A DNA stretch of 64,000 nucleotides from assembly GCA_020635905.1 (NCBI GenBank), contig JACJYV010000002.1, positions 124,001-188,000 of the forward strand, given 5' to 3'. The DNA comes from Bacteroidia bacterium (GTDB taxonomy: Bacteria; Bacteroidota; Bacteroidia; J057; JADKCL01). Every line of letters starts with the position of its first letter. Positions within the stretch are counted from its first letter, which is position 1. The position numbers were made by a program, and so were the translations under genes. Below are positions 26,590 to 35,152 of the stretch, piece after piece. The notes under the pieces were generated by a model. That model did no database searches. It was not told the origin of the DNA and worked only from the letters and a program-made list of their open reading frames with translations.

Positions 26590-27462
26590 TTACCCTGCAA
26601 AATAATTTTCAAGCAGCTGGTAAATATACAGGATGGGAATGGCCAGAAATAATCCGTCGAAGCGGTCGAGTAATCCGCCGTGTCCGGGGAGGATGCTGCC
26701 CGAATCTTTGATATCAAGGCTGCGCTTGAACATAGATTCCACGAGATCTCCCAACTGAGAGACCACGGCCAGGATGCCGGCCACGATGAACCAGTTCCAG
26801 CCCACAGGCCAGTAAATGTGAAAAACGGTGGCCAATCCGAATACACCCACCACGCCGGTAATGGACCCTTCCCAGGTTTTCTTGGGACTGATCCGCTCAA
26901 AAAGTTTGTGTTTCCCCATGAACCGTCCGCCGAAATAGGCGGCGGTATCGGTCATCCAGGTGAGAAAGAGGATTCCCAGGGGAATTCTGTAACCATATTC
27001 TCCATACTCATGCCCTGCTCCCGGAAAAAATCCGGCCTGGGCTGAGGCGCCGTCGGCAAATCCCATCCTGAAATAAAATATGAAAGGGATGAAGGTATAG
27101 ATTCCACCCACCACCAGCAAGGCCACAGACTTGACCGGGTCAGGATCGTTTTTGTAATACAGGGAAATGATGGCGATCAGGGGGAAAAGGAAGGCAGTCA
27201 GGCCGAGCCCGGCTGAAAAGGGGATTTCCACCCAATGCTGCCAGGCGTTGATCTCCACCAGCCAGAAAATGAGCATAAAAAAGAGGCTGGTATAGGCGGC
27301 AAACTTATTGCGAATCCCGGTCACCCGGTAAAATTCGTCGGTGGCCAGCATGGAGATCAGTACAGAAAAGAAAACCAGTCCCCAGGGGGAAAGCAACATG
27401 ACAGCCAGAATGGCGCTGGCGCCAATCACACCCGTCAGTAATCGTTTGGTAAGATTATTCAT
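26590..27462 (-). CDS. cdsA: Phosphatidate cytidylyltransferase
   Basis: The protein has 290 residues and about eight hydrophobic helices. The C-terminal CDP-diglyceride synthetase signature is complete: SMFKRSLDIKDSGSILPGHG followed by GLLDRFDG, and an earlier DTAAYFGGRFMGKHK. It makes CDP-diacylglycerol from CTP and phosphatidate in the inner membrane, the branch point for phospholipid synthesis. The ATG follows directly on the stop of the CPBP protease gene (TGA-ATG), so the two form an operon. An odd feature is the rather short second hydrophilic loop, but nothing essential is missing. Confidence 0.93.
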   Translation of the reverse strand: MNNLTKRLLTGVIGASAILAVMLLSPWGLVFFSVLISMLATDEFYRVTGIRNKFAAYTSLFFMLIFWLVEINAWQHWVEIPFSAGLGLTAFLFPLIAIISLYYKNDPDPVKSVALLVVGGIYTFIPFIFYFRMGFADGASAQAGFFPGAGHEYGEYGYRIPLGILFLTWMTDTAAYFGGRFMGKHKLFERISPKKTWEGSITGVVGVFGLATVFHIYWPVGWNWFIVAGILAVVSQLGDLVESMFKRSLDIKDSGSILPGHGGLLDRFDGLFLAIPILYIYQLLENYFAG

Positions 27463-28440
27463 TCAAATCCTGTTTTCCTCAAACACTGCAGACGGATCAA
27501 TCGCTGAAGAATTGTCCGCAGGCGCAGATTTCAGGCCCAATCTAAGGAAAAGAAAAAACAATACCCCGGTTATGGCCAGGGAAATAAGGGAAAGCCAGAG
27601 CGGAAAGCCCACAGATTGATCCAGTTCGACGTCGCCAAACCAGCCTGCAATGATCATGGCCGCCACGATGACGTTGAGGGCATTATTCACAAAATGGGCC
27701 AGGATCGAGGTCCAGAGGCTGCCAGAATAGAGAAAAAGGTAACCCATGACGACCCCGAGGAGAAAGCGGGAAAAAAATCCGAGGAACTGAAAGTGGATCA
27801 CAGAAAAAATAAAGCCCGTCAGCCAGACTGCGACATGGGGATTCATTTTGCGGGCCAGGGTTTGCTGCAAAAATCCGCGGAAGAAAATTTCCTCCCCCAG
27901 AGCAGCCAGCAGCCCAATCACCATGATGTTGCTGAAGATGCCCAAAAAGGAAATATCGCTCAACAGGGCGCTCACGGTTTTGAAATTGGTTTCTTCCATG
28001 GATTCAATGGATTCTTCCAGGAGTTTCCAGCCCGTGGGCAGGGAAAAGGTTTCTGCATCAAACTGAATGGATTCGACCAGGGGAATGGAGGCGATTATGA
28101 CCAGCACCGCGAGCCAGAGTTGTTTGGGAGAATAGGGGCTGGATTTGAGTTTGAGCACCTCGAGGGGTTGGGTGGATTCGAACCGGGCCCAGAGAAAACC
28201 CGCCAGGGCAAAGGTGAGCAGGGTGGAAATGCCTTGTCCCCAGCGCAATATGTGCATTTTGCCCAGGTCGCCCGATTCAATGAGTTGATTCAGGAATCCC
28301 GGATCCAGAATTCTGACTCCTGCCGCCGCCAGCATGGCGGAAAGCAGGATGGAACCCACCACCATCCCGGCCACCAAAAACACCATCCCAAGGGCCAGGG
28401 AAACCCCAAAAGGCTGGTTAAAACGGTAAGAATTTTTCAT
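27463..28440 (-). CDS. CPBP family intramembrane glutamic/metalloprotease
   Basis: The protein has 325 residues with about eight membrane helices. The CPBP (Abi/CAAX-protease-like) motifs are present: GEEIFFRGFLQ (EExxxR), FSVIHFQFLG (FxxxH) and TSILAHFVNNALN (HxxxN). Homologs process prenylated or bacteriocin-type peptides in membranes, and most have no known substrate. It heads a two-gene operon with cdsA, and its upstream region is shared with the divergent dusB gene. Confidence 0.87.
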   Translation of the reverse strand: MKNSYRFNQPFGVSLALGMVFLVAGMVVGSILLSAMLAAAGVRILDPGFLNQLIESGDLGKMHILRWGQGISTLLTFALAGFLWARFESTQPLEVLKLKSSPYSPKQLWLAVLVIIASIPLVESIQFDAETFSLPTGWKLLEESIESMEETNFKTVSALLSDISFLGIFSNIMVIGLLAALGEEIFFRGFLQQTLARKMNPHVAVWLTGFIFSVIHFQFLGFFSRFLLGVVMGYLFLYSGSLWTSILAHFVNNALNVIVAAMIIAGWFGDVELDQSVGFPLWLSLISLAITGVLFFLFLRLGLKSAPADNSSAIDPSAVFEENRI

Positions 28441-28468
28441 GCAGGTTCAGTCTGACTGGATTTATTCG

Positions 28469-28476
28469 TATTTTTG
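28469..28476 (+). promoter_or_regulatory. Promoter -7 box (TATTTTTG) for dusB
   Basis: TATTTTTGCAAA fits TAnnTTTG exactly and lies about 95 bases upstream of the DusB start in the divergent CPBP-dusB gap. A matching -33 box is not clear. Confidence 0.5.
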
Positions 28477-28571
28477 CAAATTAATTTAAAAGTTCTTCCG
28501 CACAAATAAACTAAAACAGAACGACGTTGAGAGAAGGAATTTAATTTCCGTTGAGGCGGGTTCTGCTCAAG

Positions 28572-29567
28572 ATGGTAAAAATTGCCGACATTGAAATAGG
28601 GGAAAAGCCCCTGCTGCTGGCTCCCATGGAGGATGTCAGCGACCCCCCGTTTCGGGTGCTGTGTAAGGAACAGGGCGCGGATTTGGTTTTCACAGAATTT
28701 ATCTCGGTGGAAGGTTTGATCCGCGACGCCCAAAAGTCCGTGCAAAAGCTGGATATATACCCGGGAGAACGCCCGGTGGGCATTCAGATTTTTGGCGAAA
28801 ACATCGATTCTATGCGGGAAGCCACCAAATGGGTGGAAAGGGCGGAGCCTGAAATTCTGGATATCAATTACGGTTGCCCGGTGAAACAGGTGGCTGGCAG
28901 GGGGGCGGGAGCAGGAATTTTGCGGGAACCCGACAAGATGGAGCGCATGACCCGCGAGATTGTCAACGCGACTCACCTCCCGGTCACGGTCAAGACCCGC
29001 CTGGGCTGGGACGACAACAGCATCATCATTCAGGAAGTGGCCCTGCGCCTGCAGGATGCAGGTATCAAGGCACTGACTATTCACGGGCGCACCCGCTGCC
29101 AGATGTATAAAGGCTGCGCTGACTGGGGCCCGATTCAGGGCGTCAAGGAGCACAGAGATATCGAAATACCCATTTTTGGAAACGGAGACGTGGATTCTCC
29201 GCAAAAAGCCAAACAAATGCTGGACACCTACGGGGTGGACGGGATCATGATTGGCCGGGCCTCGATTGGAAATCCGTGGATCTTCCGCGAAATCCGTCAT
29301 TACCTCAACACGGGTGAGTTGCTGGATCCGCCCACGCTCGAAGAGCGGGTGGAGGTGTGCAAAAGGCACCTGACCATGAGCCTGGACTGGAAAGGACCCC
29401 GTCAGGGTGTGGTGGAAATGCGGCGGCACTACACCAATTATTTCAAGGGAATTCCCAATTTTAAACCCGTGAGAACCAAACTGGTAACTTCTGAAGACCC
29501 TGCAGAATTATTCGACACGCTCGAACAGATCCAGGAAATCTTTCAGATGGAACCAAATTTGTCTTAA
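28572..29567 (+). CDS. dusB: tRNA-dihydrouridine synthase B
   Basis: I chose the ATG at 28572 (MVKIADIEIGEKPLLLAPM) over a TTG at 28551. About 331 residues. A TIM-barrel FMN enzyme: LAPMEDVSDPPFR at the first strand, DINYGCPVKQ with the catalytic cysteine C102, VKTRLGWDD, TIHGRTRCQMYKG, and the phosphate-binding GNGDVDS and GIMIGRASIGNPWIF. A helical C-terminal RNA-binding domain follows (RRHYTNYFKGIP). It reduces specific uridines of tRNA to dihydrouridine with NADPH. The GAGAGAAGG and GAGGCGGG tracts upstream may aid initiation. Confidence 0.94.
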   Translation: MVKIADIEIGEKPLLLAPMEDVSDPPFRVLCKEQGADLVFTEFISVEGLIRDAQKSVQKLDIYPGERPVGIQIFGENIDSMREATKWVERAEPEILDINYGCPVKQVAGRGAGAGILREPDKMERMTREIVNATHLPVTVKTRLGWDDNSIIIQEVALRLQDAGIKALTIHGRTRCQMYKGCADWGPIQGVKEHRDIEIPIFGNGDVDSPQKAKQMLDTYGVDGIMIGRASIGNPWIFREIRHYLNTGELLDPPTLEERVEVCKRHLTMSLDWKGPRQGVVEMRRHYTNYFKGIPNFKPVRTKLVTSEDPAELFDTLEQIQEIFQMEPNLS

Positions 29568-29594
29568 ATAAGTTTTTAATGTAGATTATTGTGT

Positions 29595-29602
29595 TAATTT
29601 TG
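29595..29602 (+). promoter_or_regulatory. Promoter -7 box (TAATTTTG)
   Basis: Exact TAnnTTTG match 61 bases before the ATG at 29664, in the gap after dusB. It supports independent transcription of the two-domain secreted protein. Confidence 0.5.
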
Positions 29603-29663
29603 TATTTCAAGAGGTAATTCTAAGCTAGTGAATCGAACTCATTTCAAATTAATTGCTACCAAT

Positions 29664-31007
29664 ATGAGGCTTCTTTCTTTTGTCCTTGTTGCCTTTTTCG
29701 GATTTTGTTTATCCGTTTCTGCGCAAAACGTGGACGTCAATTCGGTGGTGGCCGATCCAATGACCTTTACCTTTAATGACGGAAAGCACACCGTGCATGG
29801 GTACATCTACTCCGTTCTGGAAAAATCTACTTCCTGCTGCGGTAACGATGCGATCTATCTCGAAGTGGTTTTTGACCAGACGGGTAAAGTGATCTCAACC
29901 AAAACCCTGACCGGTAAAAATGACTGTTACAAGCAATCTGTAAAAGACATTATCCGCAATGTGCGTTGGGATGCTTCCGGAGTTAAGTCTTCCAAGACGA
30001 TCTACTTCGAAGTGCGACCCATCATTCCTTGTTCTGGTTCAGGCAATGAAAACGTGTATAAACCCGTTCCCCTTACCCTCGACAACACCTCCACGGTGGC
30101 TTCCACCGGCGGCAATGACGACATGGGTGACGATGATATGGGCACCGGCGACGATGACCTTGCAGTAGGCGACGACGACGATATGGGTACCGGAAATGAC
30201 GACATGGGTACGGGTGACGACGACATGGGCACCGGGGATGATGATGATGTGGCAGTAGGCGGTGACGACATGGGCGATGATGATATGGGCACCGGCGATG
30301 ACGACCTCAGCACCGGCGACGATCAGGACGACATGATGGCCGGAGACGACGGTGGTTTCCTTTCTGATGATCCGGGTGCGGGTAAAACCACTGTGACCAC
30401 CACCAAAACTAAAACGGAAACCCATGACGATGGATGGGCTAACATGTACGACGACGACAATACCACAGCCAATGCAGGTGACAACTCCAACTCCAATGTT
30501 GCGACCACCAAAACCAATACTGCGGTAAATAATACCAAAACCACCACCAAAACTGCCGGGACCAACCTGCCCAATCAGGCTGGATATTCTTATAACAGCA
30601 CGGGCAATAAAGATCCCGACCAGTCTCACGCTGAAACTTTCAAAAATATGGCTCCTCCCCCGGTGGCTACCCCCAACTGGGCCAGCGACGAAAGCCGTAT
30701 TGCTGTGTTGATCAAGCAGAGTCTGCGTCGCAACGGTGTTTGCGGTCTGGCTCAGTCTCTGATCGAACTGACGGTGGATCCCCAGGGCAACGTGATCAAC
30801 CACAATATCCTGAAGTCAAATTCTGATCAGGTTTCCAAGCTGATCCCTGACGTACTTAAGGAAGTGAAATTCCAGCCCCAGCCTCAGGCCCGCTTCAATT
30901 ATGTCACCTATATCCAGTTCAAAACGGATATCATGTGCCAGACCGAAGCCAAGCGCCCCCCGGTTGATCTGGACACGGTTCAGGATTACATCATTATCGA
31001 CAAATAA
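29664..31007 (+). CDS. Secreted protein with two TonB_C-like domains joined by an Asp/Gly-rich linker
   Basis: The ATG at 29664 starts a clean signal peptide (MRLLSFVLVAFFGFCLSVSAQ); a GTG at 29628 would add a non-hydrophobic extension. Mature residues about 30-135 hold a domain with AIYLEVVFDQTGKVISTKTL and IIRNVRWDASG. The C-terminal ~95 residues repeat the pattern: SLIELTVDPQGNVINHNIL, then VLKEVKFQPQPQARF and YIQFKT. Both resemble the TonB C-terminal/AgmX-type fold. Between them is an acidic low-complexity tract of GDDDMGTGDDD-like repeats (about 150-230), then a Thr/Lys/Asn-rich tract. There is no membrane anchor beyond the signal peptide, so it is not a classical TonB. Function unknown. 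Confidence 0.7.
   Translation: MRLLSFVLVAFFGFCLSVSAQNVDVNSVVADPMTFTFNDGKHTVHGYIYSVLEKSTSCCGNDAIYLEVVFDQTGKVISTKTLTGKNDCYKQSVKDIIRNVRWDASGVKSSKTIYFEVRPIIPCSGSGNENVYKPVPLTLDNTSTVASTGGNDDMGDDDMGTGDDDLAVGDDDDMGTGNDDMGTGDDDMGTGDDDDVAVGGDDMGDDDMGTGDDDLSTGDDQDDMMAGDDGGFLSDDPGAGKTTVTTTKTKTETHDDGWANMYDDDNTTANAGDNSNSNVATTKTNTAVNNTKTTTKTAGTNLPNQAGYSYNSTGNKDPDQSHAETFKNMAPPPVATPNWASDESRIAVLIKQSLRRNGVCGLAQSLIELTVDPQGNVINHNILKSNSDQVSKLIPDVLKEVKFQPQPQARFNYVTYIQFKTDIMCQTEAKRPPVDLDTVQDYIIIDK
30109..30345 (+). repeat. In-gene Asp/Gly repeat tract
   Basis: Degenerate 9-18 bp units coding for GDDDMG, GTGDDD and AVGDDD. The pattern is like calcium-binding or flexible acidic linkers. The DNA units differ at third positions, so the protein pattern rather than recent slippage is conserved. 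Confidence 0.7.
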
Positions 31008-31031
31008 GAATTACTCCACAATTCACAAAAT

Positions 31032-31063
31032 AAAAAAGGGATCCGTTTGGATCCCTTTTTTTA
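31032..31063. terminator. Bidirectional intrinsic terminator
   Basis: AAAAAAGGGATCC-GTTT-GGATCCCTTTTTTT: a perfect stem with A and T runs on both sides, between two convergent genes. Confidence 0.9.
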
Positions 31064-31082
31064 TGTCTGTCAGTAATTGAGA

Positions 31083-31316
31083 TCAGTTATCCTCCACCTT
31101 CCCTTTCACGCAGCCACAGGTGCCACCGTGGGCCGCTGCGATATTTTCGCAATTGGTTTTGCCCTCATCACGAACCGACTTCCTTCCACAGGATTCCGCC
31201 TCATACAGGACCTCACCCTGGGTGTCGAGCGCGGTGCAGGTTTCACACTTCACACAGGAACTCAGGCCCAGCAGTACAAGGGAGGCAAGGTTCAGGAAAA
31301 AAGAATGCTTTTTCAT
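31083..31316 (-). CDS. Small cysteine-rich lipoprotein
   Basis: The protein has 77 residues. The signal ends in LVLLGLSSC, a lipobox whose cysteine would be lipidated. The ~57-residue mature part has six further cysteines, in CVKCETC, ESCGRK, TNCENI and GGTCGCVKG, enough for three disulfides or a metal site. Small proteins of this kind are frequent in Bacteroidota and have no assigned role. It converges with the two-domain secreted protein at a shared terminator. Confidence 0.7.
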   Translation of the reverse strand: MKKHSFFLNLASLVLLGLSSCVKCETCTALDTQGEVLYEAESCGRKSVRDEGKTNCENIAAAHGGTCGCVKGKVEDN

Positions 31317-31349
31317 AGGGAATGTGCGTTAAGGACCAATGGTCTGAAA

Positions 31350-31469
31350 GGAACCTGTAAAAACTTCGAATCTCCGGGTTGAGTCTGGCTCAAAGATGCT
31401 CAAATACGGTGGTAACCTGCGATTTCTTTACCTGCCTATGCCCTGATCTTCTTTGTTTTTAGGTGTTCC
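31350..31469. repeat. Complementary-end repeat element, copy B
   Basis: 120 bp. The left end GGAACCTGTAAAAAC pairs with the right end GTTTTTAGGTGTTCC except for a few internal bases. It carries the shared cores CTTCGAATCTC near the left and TGATCTTCTTTG near the right. It lies between two minus-strand genes. The remaining gap to 31627 shows nothing I can identify. Confidence 0.75.
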
Positions 31470-31627
31470 CTGAAATTAAAACGATTCGCAGACGGAATTT
31501 ATTCCGCACCAAAATTTACAATAAAGAATTTGTGACGCAAAATCGGGGAAGGAAATCTTAAGGGAAATGAGGTTGATAGCTCCTGTGAAAGAGAATTATT
31601 TCAGACTCCTGCAGGCGGAAAATTCAA

Positions 31628-32176
31628 TTACTTCTCAGGAGCAGCTTCCGGGGAAGCTATGGTGAAGTTGTTGCGGCGGGCAAATTCAAGCTGGGCTTCG
31701 ATGTACTTCGCGTCATAGATGGGTTCGCTTTGCTGAAGATCGCCATAGAGCTCTGAAATGCGGGCCTCCTGGGCCGGGGTGGGTGACTCGGTAAACATGA
31801 GCTCAAACATCTCGGGGTAGGTTTCTGCATACATTTTGCGGTAAAAACGAAACAGGCCGAGGGCGCCCGCTTTGAATCCTTCGCCCGAAGGATAAGGTTG
31901 AGCGGCTTCCACCTCAGCAATGGCTGCATCCGTGACCTGAATCAGTTCGGCCAGCATAGCCAAAACCTGGTCTAGGGTGGTATTCTTATCCTGAAGGGCC
32001 AGCAGCACGATCTGGTAATTGATACTGATCTTTTCCTGGGCGCCCACCACAAAATCATTGTAATCAACCGCATGCTCAAAAACAGGGGTCTGGGCCTGCG
32101 CAGTTGTGTGGTTCAGAAAAAAGCTTCCCAAAAGGAGCAGGAGGGTTGTGGCACAGGAGAATTTTACTTTTTTCAT
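31628..32176 (-). CDS. Secreted helical protein of unknown function
   Basis: The protein has 182 residues with a signal peptide (ATTLLLLLGSFFLNHTTAQAQ). The mature part is mostly amphipathic helices (ISINYQIVLLALQDKNTTLDQVLAMLAELIQ; GLFRFYRKMYAETYPEMFELMF) and resembles small periplasmic four-helix proteins common in Bacteroidota, such as LIC11966-type surface proteins. No catalytic motif. No CTD for T9SS. It stands alone. Confidence 0.6.
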   Translation of the reverse strand: MKKVKFSCATTLLLLLGSFFLNHTTAQAQTPVFEHAVDYNDFVVGAQEKISINYQIVLLALQDKNTTLDQVLAMLAELIQVTDAAIAEVEAAQPYPSGEGFKAGALGLFRFYRKMYAETYPEMFELMFTESPTPAQEARISELYGDLQQSEPIYDAKYIEAQLEFARRNNFTIASPEAAPEK

Positions 32177-32249
32177 GGAAATGGAAGGTTATTCCTGGGA
32201 GGAAAATTAGCAAATATCATGCAAGAAACGGCCCAAGCCGGAAAAAAGA

Positions 32250-33812
32250 TCAGACCAGTACAGGAAAATTCCCGGTTTCCTGCAAGGCCTTCTGCAGGGC
32301 GGGTGAAAGGAAGGAGATCAATCCTTCAGCGGTCACACCTTCCTGTCCGGCTTCGGCGGCCAGCAAATCACCTGCAAGTCCGTGCAGGTACACGCCCATC
32401 AAAGCAGCCTCCTGCGGGGTGTAGCCCTGAGCCAGCCAGGCCGTAATGGCACCCGTCAGTACATCGCCTGAGCCTGCGGTGGCCATGCCTGCATTTCCAC
32501 TGCAGTTGACCCAGGTATCCCCATTGGGGAAGGCAATGACGGTGCCTGCCCCTTTGAGCACCACAATCACTTTGCGGCGGGCGGCCAGTTCCTCCGCCAG
32601 TTCCAGGCGGTGGCTTTGCACTTCCTGCACGCCTGTGAGGCGGGCCATTTCCCCGGGATGGGGGGTCAGGATGGTATTTTCGGGCAATAAGTCCCAGAGT
32701 TCAGGATTTTCGGACAGCAGATTCAGGGCGTCCGCATCCAACACCAATGGGCCCTGCCAGGCGAACAACATGGCCCGCACAAAGCCGAGGGTTTGTGCAT
32801 TTTTATCCAGGCCCGGGCCGATGGCCAGGGCTGAGGTATGCAAGCCCGCTTCCTGCCAGACGGCAACCGCACCTGCTTCCAGATATGCCTGATCTTCATT
32901 GCCAAAGGAACGGTTCATGACTTCCGCGGTCTCGCGGTAGAGGGCGCAACGGGCCGAACCCGGCACCAGGGCCGTACTCAGTCCGGCTCCCATGTGGAGG
33001 GCACTGCGGGCGGCGAGTACGATGGCGCCGGCCATGCTCTTGCTGCCGCCTGCCAGCCAGGCGTGGCCATGACTGCCTTTGTGGGAGTCGGTTGCCCGGC
33101 CGCGATAATGCTGACGGATGAATTCGTGGGTGAGTAACCTGCGTTTTATTCCCAAACCATCCACCACTTCTGGCCGGATGCCAATCTCCACCACCCTGAT
33201 TTCCCCGCAGTAATTGGCGGCGGGAGTAAGAAAATGGCAGATTTTGGGGAGGGCAAAGGTGCAGGTAAAGCGGGCCGGGATGGGCTCATTCATCAGGTTA
33301 CCCGTGTCAGAACTGAGACCAGAAGGGAGATCTATGGCCACCGCAGGAAATTCCCGTCCGCGGAAATAGGCCACCAGTTCAGCCAGCGGGCCCCTCAGGG
33401 TGGAATTCACTCCCGTACCCAGCAGAGCATCGACGACCAGGGTTTGGGCAGGCAATTCCTGAAAGAGGTCTTCTGCGGTCCCCGCTTCATATTGTATTAC
33501 CCTGGGTTGGAGGTGGCGGAGGTGCTTCCAGTTGATGCCTGCATCACCCTGCCAGGTTTCGGGATCATGGGGGCAGATGATGCGGACCTGCTTTTGCCAG
33601 CCCATGAGGTAGCGGGCAATGACCAGGCCGTCGCCGCCATTATTACCGGGCCCGGCCAGGATCAGATAGAGGTCCTGATTGGGGAAATCCTGAATTATTT
33701 GTTCCGCAGATTTCCGTCCGGCAGTTTCCATGAGAAGAATTCCCGGAAAGTCAAAGGTTTCGATCATGACCTGATCGGTCCTGCGAATCTGTTGGGTGTC
33801 AGCCAGGAACAT
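32250..33812 (-). CDS. nnrD/nnrE: Bifunctional NAD(P)H-hydrate epimerase / ADP-dependent NAD(P)H-hydrate dehydratase
   Basis: The ATG at 33812 (MFLADTQQIRRTDQVMIE) is preferred over one 36 bases earlier. About 520 residues. The YjeF_N epimerase domain comes first (LILAGPGNNGGDGLVIARYL, VDALLGTGVNSTLRGP, AIDLPSGLSSDTG). The carbohydrate-kinase-like dehydratase follows (KGSHGHAWLAGGSKSMAGAIVLAA, LTPHPGEMARLTG, NAGMATAGSGDVLTGAI). It repairs hydrated NADH and NADPH, the dehydratase using ADP (or ATP) and the epimerase supplying the S form. Its start overlaps the GGGP-synthase gene end by 14 bases, showing translational coupling. Confidence 0.93.
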   Translation of the reverse strand: MFLADTQQIRRTDQVMIETFDFPGILLMETAGRKSAEQIIQDFPNQDLYLILAGPGNNGGDGLVIARYLMGWQKQVRIICPHDPETWQGDAGINWKHLRHLQPRVIQYEAGTAEDLFQELPAQTLVVDALLGTGVNSTLRGPLAELVAYFRGREFPAVAIDLPSGLSSDTGNLMNEPIPARFTCTFALPKICHFLTPAANYCGEIRVVEIGIRPEVVDGLGIKRRLLTHEFIRQHYRGRATDSHKGSHGHAWLAGGSKSMAGAIVLAARSALHMGAGLSTALVPGSARCALYRETAEVMNRSFGNEDQAYLEAGAVAVWQEAGLHTSALAIGPGLDKNAQTLGFVRAMLFAWQGPLVLDADALNLLSENPELWDLLPENTILTPHPGEMARLTGVQEVQSHRLELAEELAARRKVIVVLKGAGTVIAFPNGDTWVNCSGNAGMATAGSGDVLTGAITAWLAQGYTPQEAALMGVYLHGLAGDLLAAEAGQEGVTAEGLISFLSPALQKALQETGNFPVLV

Positions 33813-34560
33813 TTTGGGAAAGGGTTTGAGCCAGGGCGGAAATTTCATTCAGCAGATACTCATTCTTCCCATCCTCCAGGGCATTGCCAAGCACAATCAG
33901 GTCAGCGCCTGCTTTGTAAATCCTTTCTGCCTCGGCCTGGGTTCTGATGCCTCCCCCCACAATCAGGGGGATTTCAACTGACTGCCGCACGGCCTGGATC
34001 ATTTCGGTGGAAATGGACCGCTCGGCTCCACTGCCGCCTTCGAGATAAATGGCCTTCAGGCCGAGCATTTCTCCCGCCATGGCGGTGCAGGCAGCTATTT
34101 CGGGCTTGTCGCCCGGGATGGGAAAGGTGCCGCTCATGTAATGGGCGCTGGTGGGGCGTCCTGAATCGATCAGCATGTAGCCCGTGGGAACCACTTCGAG
34201 GCCCGCCCGTCTGATCATGGGTGCGGCCACCACCTGGTTGCCAATCAGCATTTCGGGATTGCGGCCACTGATGAGGGAAAGAAAGAGGATTCCGTCTGCG
34301 CCAGGCACCACCTGAAGGGCATTTCCTGGAAAAATCACCACGGGAGCGATCTCATATTTTCGCAATTCGGGAATGAGGCGGCCCATGCGGTCGTGGGTCA
34401 GGAGACTCCCTCCCACCAGAATCAATCCGGGCCCCGCTTCGCTGAGGGAAAGCATCAGTTCGGGTACTTCACTCAGCGGCACATGATCGGGATCGATGAG
34501 CACGGCAAATGACTTTTTGCCTGAAGAGCGAAGGTCCTGAAGAAATTGATTGATCTGCAT
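33799..34560 (-). CDS. Geranylgeranylglyceryl/heptaprenylglyceryl phosphate synthase family protein
   Basis: The start MQINQFLQDLRSS at 34560 is preferred to an ATG 9 bases earlier. About 253 residues, a PcrB/GGGPS TIM barrel: FAVLIDPDHVPL, LILVGGSLLTHDRM, VVIFPGNALQVVPGADGILFLSLISGRNPEMLIG, AIYLEGGSGAE and the phosphate-binding LIVGGGIRT and ADLIVLGNALEDG. These enzymes join a polyprenyl diphosphate to sn-glycerol-1-phosphate. Bacteroidota members form a distinct group reported to make geranylgeranylglyceryl phosphate, although archaeal-type lipids are not known in these cells. It is followed by, and overlaps, the NAD(P)HX repair gene. Confidence 0.9.
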   Translation of the reverse strand: MQINQFLQDLRSSGKKSFAVLIDPDHVPLSEVPELMLSLSEAGPGLILVGGSLLTHDRMGRLIPELRKYEIAPVVIFPGNALQVVPGADGILFLSLISGRNPEMLIGNQVVAAPMIRRAGLEVVPTGYMLIDSGRPTSAHYMSGTFPIPGDKPEIAACTAMAGEMLGLKAIYLEGGSGAERSISTEMIQAVRQSVEIPLIVGGGIRTQAEAERIYKAGADLIVLGNALEDGKNEYLLNEISALAQTLSQNVPG

Positions 34561-34638
34561 GCGGTGCATTTATGCGAAGTTAGCAATAATTTACGATCTG
34601 ATTTTCAGGCTGGCTGCCCCACATTACTTTAATTTGCT

Positions 34639-34646
34639 TAAGTTTG
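34639..34646 (+). promoter_or_regulatory. Promoter -7 box (TAAGTTTG)
   Basis: Exact TAnnTTTG match 21 bases before the ATG at 34667. A leader this short supports that start over the longer open frame from 34550. Confidence 0.5.
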
Positions 34647-34666
34647 CCCAACTCAATTTGAAATTT

Positions 34667-35152
34667 ATGATCAGCGAAGCAACCCGCCTCATCCACGAAA
34701 GAGACCTGCGCGACATTGAATCGGCCCTGGTTCCCCTGGGTTCGATTAAGACCAAATTCTTTGAACCTTCAGAAGGAATTCCCTTTCACTCGCTGCTGGT
34801 GTATTTTGGGGACGACGAAAAAGGCCGTGCGCGTTACCTCAACCTGATCTTTCTGGCTCTGGCTGAAGGGGAATTTGACTCGGTCAAGATGCTGCAGTAT
34901 TATTTTGAATTCCCTTTTGAGGTAAATCCTGAATACACGGAATCTCTGCGGACTTTATTTACTTCGCTGAATCTGGCTATTCCCTTCGGGCACTTTGGGA
35001 TCAAAGGGGAACAGACCCCGATCTGGCGCTATGTGCAGGTGATGCCTGTGGACGCCAAATTCGATCTGGGCACCGTTCATGAGGTGCTTTCTTTCATTTC
35101 TTTTATTCTGGATTCTAATTTCCCGGAAATCGAGCAGGCTGCAGGTTTTTAA
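34667..35152 (+). CDS. Hypothetical cytosolic protein, possibly YbjN-like
   Basis: The ATG at 34667 is preferred because the earlier part of the open frame overlaps the divergent gene start and includes a promoter-like box. 161 residues, no signal peptide. The pattern FHSLLVYFGDDEKGRARYLNLIFLAL, with later WRYVQVMPVDAKFD and a VHEVLSFISFILDSNFPEIE helix, recalls the alpha/beta YbjN/type III chaperone-like fold. The resemblance is by pattern only. A complementary-end repeat overlaps the stop codon. Confidence 0.6.
   Translation: MISEATRLIHERDLRDIESALVPLGSIKTKFFEPSEGIPFHSLLVYFGDDEKGRARYLNLIFLALAEGEFDSVKMLQYYFEFPFEVNPEYTESLRTLFTSLNLAIPFGHFGIKGEQTPIWRYVQVMPVDAKFDLGTVHEVLSFISFILDSNFPEIEQAAGF

Noticed and set aside
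28437..29429. Minus-strand open frame of 330 codons
   Set aside because: Antisense to dusB, whose motifs are complete.
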